A stretch of 64,000 bases of DNA, taken from the NCBI GenBank assembly GCA_037349105.1, contig JAYJMM010000041.1:9980501-10044500 (forward strand), in the 5' to 3' direction. Origin of the DNA: Limnomonas spitsbergensis. Its lineage: Eukaryota; Chlorophyta; Chlorophyceae; Chlamydomonadales. Shown here piece after piece: positions 58,601 to 64,000 of this stretch. A program made the position numbers and the translations under genes. Below the pieces are notes generated by a model. The model was given only the letters and a program-made list of their open reading frames with translations, was not told the origin of the DNA and searched no databases. Positions within the stretch are counted from its first letter, which is position 1; each line of letters begins with the position of its first letter.

Positions 58601-61146
58601 CGCGTCTGACTAATGCTTGTTGAGCATAGGAGTGTGGAGAGGTGTGACTAATATCACATTTTTTCGGCTCTGAGCTGCGCCGCTTGCTCCTTTTCCTCCC
58701 ACACCCCACTCGAGCCCTAGCTTTCTTTGAACCCTCCCAGGTGCTGTTTCTTTATAAGTTCCTGGCCCTGGGTGTAGGAGCTATTAGGGACTTTGCGAGT
58801 CCTAGCAAAAACGATGAATGCTCGCCTTGACAACTGCGGCTTCCCCCCCGCTTCCCCCTTACCTGCCACTCCCTAGGAATGCTCACTGGACAGTGCACCG
58901 GGTCTGCTGTGGAGCTCAGGTCTACACACCTTTCTCAATTACTCGGGAATACCTAGGGTCATACATGCCCCCCCTCTTCTCCCTTACCCCCCGCCAGGAA
59001 TGCGCACTGGGTCAGATGTGAAGCTTGGGTCTGCTAGCAAGATGGAGCGCTTTCTGGACACCCTGGACCACTACCTGCAGGTACGACGCGGCACAAGTGT
59101 CCGATGCAGTACTATGCGGTACAAGTGTACGATGAGGTCGTAGTGCAATGTGACAGCCTAGCAGGACACAAACATACATTTGGATACCGAGCTTTAGCCC
59201 CCAAAGACTCAGGGTCAAGAACAAGAAACAACAATCATATTTTAATTCAGTAAGAACACTTGATTGTTTGCATATCCAGACAGTGATCCAGAGCTTGTGG
59301 AGGGTGTCTGTGTTGAAGTGTTCAACGAGTTGGACCTGGGCAGTCCTTAACCCTAAACACCAAACCTTGACCTAAACCTTGACCCCCTCACAGAGCCAGG
59401 GGGAACGTCTGCGTGAAGTGTTCAATGAGTTTGATCTGGACAATAGCGGCTTCCTGGACAGGCGGGAGCTGGCCCGGCTGATTGAAAAGCTGATGCCGGA
59501 TGCACAGGCTAGGTGAGGGGATGATAAGGGCATCGGGACAAAGCGGGGATCATGTTTCAAGGAAGAGTGGCTGTGTATGGGAGGGGGCGACGACCGATGT
59601 CTTTGCTGTATGACGTGGGGGATACTGGTGTGGAAGCTCTCTGTAAGTCTAGCGTTGACCGGGGGGGTGGAGCTCGGGCGTAGATTGCTTTGCTTTGGGT
59701 GGATTGGAGTGCAAGGGCTTCAGTTTCTGCACTTTTGCTTCCCCTCCACCCTAAGAAGACACGATTCGTATTGCCCAAGAAGTTTATCAGTGTTTCAGGG
59801 TTTATCAGTGGTTATCAGTGTGAAGGGTTGATCGAATTTAAAATCCTCCTGTCTTCCTCACGTCACCTTGTGCAGGGATGTGGAGGAGCTGCGTACCATG
59901 CTGGATCAGGATGGTGATGGTCAGATCACGTATGAGGAGCTCATGGCAACCATCAAGGAGGCAACGGAAGCCAGTAAGTGTGGCAGAGGCCGGGGTGTGA
60001 AGCCGGGGTATGGAGCACAAGAAGTAAACGGAAGCCAGTGGGAGAGTAGAGAGGCCGGGGTGTGGAGCACAATAAGCTGACATTGGATGCTTTGGAATAG
60101 GATGCGGATGTCCACAACTGGGTCGTAATGGTCCGGTGGCCAGGAGCAAGTGACAGAACCGGCCAACTAGAAGGCTATGAAAGTAGAATAAACGAAGCAT
60201 GTGTCGTGGCGTCAGCCATAAAGATCTAGGAATTAAGATTTAAGACGGCATTGCGCCTGCCGCATGAGGTATGAACGTTTGATTGCAAATTGCACGAAGT
60301 TCAAACGGAGGGCATTGCCCACTGCATGAAACCCTTAACCCTAAACCCTAAACCCCAAACCCTAAACCCAAAACCCATCCAGTTGATATGCTCTTTGTGT
60401 AAGAGCAGCCCACCGCATGATGCTTGAAAGAATCTGCTCACAGAACATGATGCTCAACCGGTAGCTAGCCCAACGCCCGATGTTCAAACGTAAATTAATC
60501 TAATCTAAGCAGGTTCGTACCATATGCTCAGCCCGCTGCATGAACCTCTTCGGTCGCCATTCGACCCAGCAGGGATGACCACCAAGGTCAGCATCAAGCT
60601 CAAATGGAAGTTAGACCGCTGAGGCTCAAATGAAAGTTAACCCAGTGCATGATGCTCGAATGGAAGTTGACCTGCTGCCTGAACCTCGCCCCGCAGGGAT
60701 GGCTGCCAAGGTAGGCAAGAGCATCCAGGTCAATGAGACGTTGGAGCGCACCCGCGACAAGCTGCGGGGCAACAAGAAGGTGGGTGAGGTTCTGAGGCTG
60801 GTCTATGATGTGGCTGTAGCTAGGAGCTGGATACATGAACTAGCTGTGTCGACGGTGTCTACATAACGCGACTGCCTACACCCGTTAACAGGTCGCATAC
60901 ATTATGCCACTGCCCACACTCATTCACAGATGGCCTACACAACGCCACTGTCTACACCTGTTGACAGGTTGCTTGTATAGTTATATAGCGATATGACACC
61001 CATGCCAACACCTGGTCACAGATCGCTCTTGAGGCCTTCCACGAGCTGGACTCTGATCATGACGGCTGCCTGCACCACATGGAAGTTGTGAGGCTGATCA
61101 AGAGGTTCATGCCAGGTGAAGAGGACACACGCATGCACACTAGCTG
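55667..61146 (+). CDS. Coiled-coil protein with three or more EF-hands
   Basis: ATG at 55667 (MMTKPRYPNF). Exons: 55667-55905, 56370-56531, 57240-57416, 57773-57971, 58421-58559, 58998-59080, 59394-59512, 59876-59973, 60697-60779, 61022-61115. All phases agree; about 464 codons. Residues ~60-210 are charged heptad-like coiled coil (ARTEEAAKRALIQ, DAERALHKLRDENAELRSK, QQDELVALREDNSRLEHQ). Then comes a compact module WILEEHVHKDEVFLLDRKTG followed by KLFTNPGEGTW. Then EF-hands: DLDNSGFLDRRE (59394 exon), canonical DQDGDGQITYEE (59876 exon), and DSDHDGCLHHME (61022 exon), all with acidic positions 1, 3 and 12 intact. It is therefore a probable Ca2+ sensor in a cytosolic or flagellar assembly; the exact role is unknown. 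The last exon either continues past a donor at 61116 to a fourth EF-hand outside the window or reads through to TGA at 61146. Confidence 0.8.
57101..57205 (+). repeat. Ghost copy of EF-hand gene exon 3
   Basis: GAAGAAGAAGGTTGCTGATG through CACCTGGAGGTGGCCCTGAA parallels the real exon at 57240 (AAGAAGAAGGTAGTGGACGG, CGTCTGGAGGTGGCCCTGAG). This copy is still open in the right frame (KKKVADGKIAYDN..), but its TAG acceptor gives the wrong phase for exon 2, so it would break the protein if spliced in. Confidence 0.8.
58048..58112 (+). repeat. Ghost copy of EF-hand gene exon 4 end
   Basis: AAGAAGATCTTGTTGGTGGT then GGAGCAGCAGATCATCGTGC then TGCAGGCGAGG parallels the exon end AAGAAGATTTCGTCGCTGGC, GGAGCAACAGATCATCGTGC, CACAGGCAAGT about 110 bp upstream, including the unusual GC donor. 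Confidence 0.8.
58865..58930 (+). repeat. Ghost copy of EF-hand gene exon 6
   Basis: CCACTCCCTAGGAATGCTCACTGGACAG..GGGTCTGCTGTGGAGC precedes and resembles the real exon at 58998 (CCCGCCAGGAATGCGCACTG..GGGTCTGCTAGC). It keeps an acceptor but has lost the frame. Confidence 0.7.
59280..59350 (+). repeat. Ghost copy of EF-hand gene exon 7
   Basis: GTGTTGAAGTGTTCAACGAG then TTGGACCTGGGCAG parallels exon 7 (CTGCGTGAAGTGTTCAATGAG then TTTGATCTGGACA) about 120 bp upstream. It would encode the first half of an EF-hand, truncated before the loop's glycine. Confidence 0.75.
59960..60078 (+). repeat. Duplicated end of EF-hand gene exon 8
   Basis: The exon end ACGGAAGCCAGTAAGTGTGG and following AGAGGCCGGGGTGTG recur about 60 bp later as ACGGAAGCCAGTGGGAGAGT, AGAGGCCGGGGTGTG. 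In the copy GTAAGT has become GTGGGA. Confidence 0.75.
60240..60696 (+). repeat. Decayed tandem copies upstream of EF-hand gene exon 9
   Basis: Repeated words GCCCACTGCATGAAACC, GCCCACCGCATGATGCTTGA, GCCCGCTGCATGAACCTC, CCCAGTGCATGATGCTCGA and CTGCTGCCTGAACCTCGCC occur every 50-100 bp. One copy keeps the acceptor and exon start (CAGCAGGGATGACCACCAAG at about 60570) matching the real one (CGCAGGGATGGCTGCCAAGG at 60692). Confidence 0.65.
60327..60379. repeat. Short interstitial telomere-like tract
   Basis: ACCCTTAACCCTAAACCCTAAACCCC..: four to five CCCTAAA-type heptamers (plant/green-algal telomere motif TTTAGGG on the other strand) inside an intron. Confidence 0.85.
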
Positions 61147-61470
61147 ATGAGAGTGCATGCTTGTGAGGCTGGTCAAGAGGTTCATGCCAGGTGAAAAGGA
61201 CACGCATGCACACTAGGTGATGAGAGTGCATGCTTGTGAGGCTGGTCAAGAGGTTCATGCCAGGTGAAGAGGACACGCATGCACACTAGCTGATGAGAGT
61301 GCATGCTTGTGAGGCTGGTCAAGAGGTTCATGCCAGGTGAAGAGGACACGCATGCACACTAGCTGATGAGAGTGCATGCTTGTGAGGCTGGTCAAGAGGT
61401 TCATGCCAGGTGAAGAGGACACGCATGCACACTAGCTGATGAGAGTGCATGCTTGTGTGCCTGGGGATGC
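61078..61470 (+). repeat. 73-bp minisatellite made from the end of EF-hand gene exon 10
   Basis: Copies of TTGTGAGGCTGGTCAAGAGG plus TTCATGCCAG and GTGAAGAGGACACG start at about 61086 (the real exon end), 61161, 61234, 61307 and 61380, with a partial sixth near 61455. Spacing is 75 then 73 bp. Every copy repeats the exon's last codons and its GTGAAG donor. Confidence 0.92.
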
Positions 61471-61740
61471 GGGGGGCGCTGGTAATGGCCTTTCATGCCT
61501 CCCAGCTTGGCAGCTGTTGAAGCAGATGATGTGGTAGCTGATGGTAGCTGATGTTCAAGCTGGGAACAGGGAAGAATGTGGGCCACCCGGTGGTGAGGGG
61601 GCGGTGTAAATGTTGGCTGTTGTTTTGTTAAGTGCATGAGTAGGGGTGGCTGCACCCGTATATGAGCCTTCGTCATGAATTTTTTGCATAGTAGAAGAAG
61701 GAGGAGTGGCCTTGATTGGCCTGAGGCAAAACCCTGGACC

Positions 61741-64000
61741 CTCTGGGTGGTCAGTGTGGACTGGAGACTCTGCGGACAAACCGTGGGTTGTCAGTGTGGA
61801 CTGGAGACTCTGCGGACAAATTGTGGGTGGTCAGTGTGGACTGGAGACTCTGCGGACAAACCGTGGGTTGTCAGTGTGGACTGGAGACTCTGCGGACAAA
61901 CTGTTGGTTGTCAGTGTGGACTGGAGACTCTGCGGACAAACTGTTGGTTGTCAGTGTGGACTGGAGACTCTGCGGACAAACCGTTGGTGGTCAGTGTGGA
62001 CTGGAGACTCTGCGGACAAACCGTGGGTTGTCAGTGTGGACTGGAGACTCTGCGGACAAACTGTGGGTTGTCAGTGTGGACTGGAGACTCTGCGGACAAA
62101 CTGTGGGTTGTCAGTGTGGACTGGAGACTCTGCGGACAAACTGTGGGTTGTCAGTGTGGACTGGAGACTCTGCGGACAAACTGTTGGTTGTCAGTGTGGA
62201 CTGGAGACTCTGCGGACAAACTGTTGGTGGTCAGTGTGGACTGGAGACTCTGCGGACAAACTGTTGGTTGTCAGTGTGGACTGGAGACTCTGCGGACAAA
62301 CCGTGGGTTGTCAGTGTGGACTGGAGACTCTGCGGACAAACTGTTGGTTGTCAGTGTGGACTGGAGACTCTGCGGACAAACCGTGGGTTGTCAGTGTGGA
62401 CTGGAGACTCTGCGGACAAACTGTGGGTGGTCAGTGTGGACTGGAGACTCTGCGGACAAACCGTGGGTTGTCAGTGTGGACTGGAGACTCTGCGGACAAA
62501 CTGTTGGTTGTCAGTGTGGACTGGAGACTCTGCGGACAAACTGTTGGTTGTCAGTGTGGACTGGAGACTCTGCGGACAAACCGTGGGTTGTCAGTGTGGA
62601 CTGGAGACTCTGCGGACAAACCGTGGGTTGTCAGTGTGGACTGGAGACTCTGCGGACAAACTGTGGGTTGTCAGTGTGGACTGGAGACTCTGCGGACAAA
62701 CTGTGGGTTGTCAGTGTGGACTGGAGACTCTGCGGACAAACTGTGGGTTGTCAGTGTGGACTGGAGACTCTGCGGACAAACTGTTGGTTGTCAGTGTGGA
62801 CTGGAGACTCTGCGGACAAACTGTTGGTGGTCAGTGTGGACTGGAGACTCTGCGGACAAACTGTTGGTTGTCAGTGTGGACTGGAGACTCTGCGGACAAA
62901 CCGTGGGTTGTCAGTGTGGACTGGAGACTCTGCGGACAAACTGTTGGTTGTCAGTGTGGACTGGAGACTCTGCGGACAAACCGTGGGTTGTCAGTGTGGA
63001 CTGGAGACTCTGCGGACAAACTGTGGGTGGTCAGTGTGGACTGGAGACTCTGCGGACAAACCGTGGGTTGTCAGTGTGGACTGGAGACTCTGCGGACAAA
63101 CTGTGGGTGGTCAGTGTGGACTGGAGACTCTGCGGACAAACCGTGGGTTGTCAGTGTGGACTGGAGACTCTGCGGACAAACTGTGGGTGGTCAGTGTGGA
63201 CTGGAGACTCTGCGGACAAACTGTGGGTGGTCAGTGTGGACTGGAGACTCTGCGGACAAACTGTGGGTGGTCAGTGTGGACTGGAGACTCTGCGGACAAA
63301 CCGTGGGTGGTCAGTGTGGACTGGAGACTCTGCGGACAAACCGTGGGTTGTCAGTGTGGACTGGAGACTCTGCGGACAAACCGTGGGTTGTCAGTGTGGA
63401 CTGGAGACTCTGCGGACAAACCGTTGGTTGTCAGTGTGGACTGGAGACTCTGCGGACAAACTGTGGGTGGTCAGTGTGGACTGGAGACTCTGCGGACAAA
63501 CTGTGGGTTGTCAGTGTGGACTGGAGACTCTGCGGACAAACCGTGGGTGGTCAGTGTGGACTGGAGACTCTGCGGACAAACCGTGGGTTGTCAGTGTGGA
63601 CTGGAGACTCTGCGGACAAACTGTGGGTGGTCAGTGTGGACTGGAGACTCTGCGGACAAACTGTGGGTTGTCAGTGTGGACTGGAGACTCTGCGGACAAA
63701 CTGTTGGTGGTCAGTGTGGACTGGAGACTCTGCGGACAAACCGTGGGTTGTCAGTGTGGACTGGAGACTCTGCGGACAAACTGTTGGTTGTCAGTGTGGA
63801 CTGGAGACTCTGCGGACAAACCGTTGGTTGTCAGTGTGGACTGGAGACTCTGCGGACAAACTGTTGGTGGTCAGTGTGGACTGGAGACTCTGCGGACAAA
63901 CCGTGGGTTGTCAGTGTGGACTGGAGACTCTGCGGACAAACTGTTGGTGGTCAGTGTGGACTGGAGACTCTGCGGACAAACTGTTGGTTGTCAGTGTGGA
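61741..64000. repeat. 40-bp satellite, about 56 copies, runs off the window
   Basis: Unit: CTGGAGACTCTGCGGACAAA + variable decamer + TCAGTGTGGA. The decamer varies almost only at three sites (C/T at 2, T/G at 5, T/G at 9), e.g. CTGTGGGTTG, CCGTGGGTTG, CTGTTGGTGG. The other 30 bases are essentially invariant. 40 is not a multiple of 3 and no frame is conserved, so it is non-coding. Region 61781-62500 is repeated at 62381-63100, giving a 600-bp higher-order period. Confidence 0.97.

Noticed and set aside
61741..64000. CRISPR-like regular array
   Set aside because: No unique spacers: the 10-base variable part takes only a few forms differing at three sites, and the surroundings are eukaryotic. 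It is a satellite.

Overview
The window is nuclear DNA of a eukaryote, most likely a chlorophycean green alga. Genes are split into many short exons with GT-AG (and two GC-AG) introns whose acceptors usually read TGCAG. A FEA1/H43-type secreted iron-assimilation protein, a family I know mainly from such algae, is present. The genus cannot be fixed from the sequence alone. Exons were called by hand from conserved protein motifs, splice sites and phase continuity; for most joins listed, the phases agree exactly.

Layout. 1-2.8 kb: minus-strand mTERF-like gene, cut by the window edge. 4.4-13.8 kb: minus-strand choline-transporter-like (CTL/SLC44) membrane protein, 14 exons. 13.8-25.8 kb: gene-poor and repeat-rich, with MITE-like elements, two decayed LINE fragments, a large foldback structure holding an ~890-bp tandem unit, and an ~805-bp dispersed repeat. 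26.2-40.1 kb: plus-strand gene with nine fibronectin type III domains and a C-terminal membrane segment, the architecture of animal FNDC3A/B, 21 exons. 42.5-45.5 kb: minus-strand FEA1-like gene with signal peptide and an in-frame UAG. 45.5-49.3 kb: repeats and another LINE fragment. 49.3-55.2 kb: unrecognised minus-strand gene, divergent from a plus-strand coiled-coil/EF-hand gene (55.7-61.1 kb). 61.7-64.0 kb: 40-bp satellite running off the window.

The most striking pattern is not one gene. In at least four of the genes, exon edges (exon end plus splice site) have been copied in tandem into the neighbouring intron and then decayed ('ghost exons'), or amplified into minisatellites that repeat a splice donor. 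I count more than a dozen cases. The process seems to be a local one that builds introns here.

The genes do not form an operon-like unit. They are independent: organelle gene expression (mTERF), membrane transport (CTL), a tail-anchored FN3 protein, periplasmic iron assimilation and a calcium-binding coiled-coil protein.
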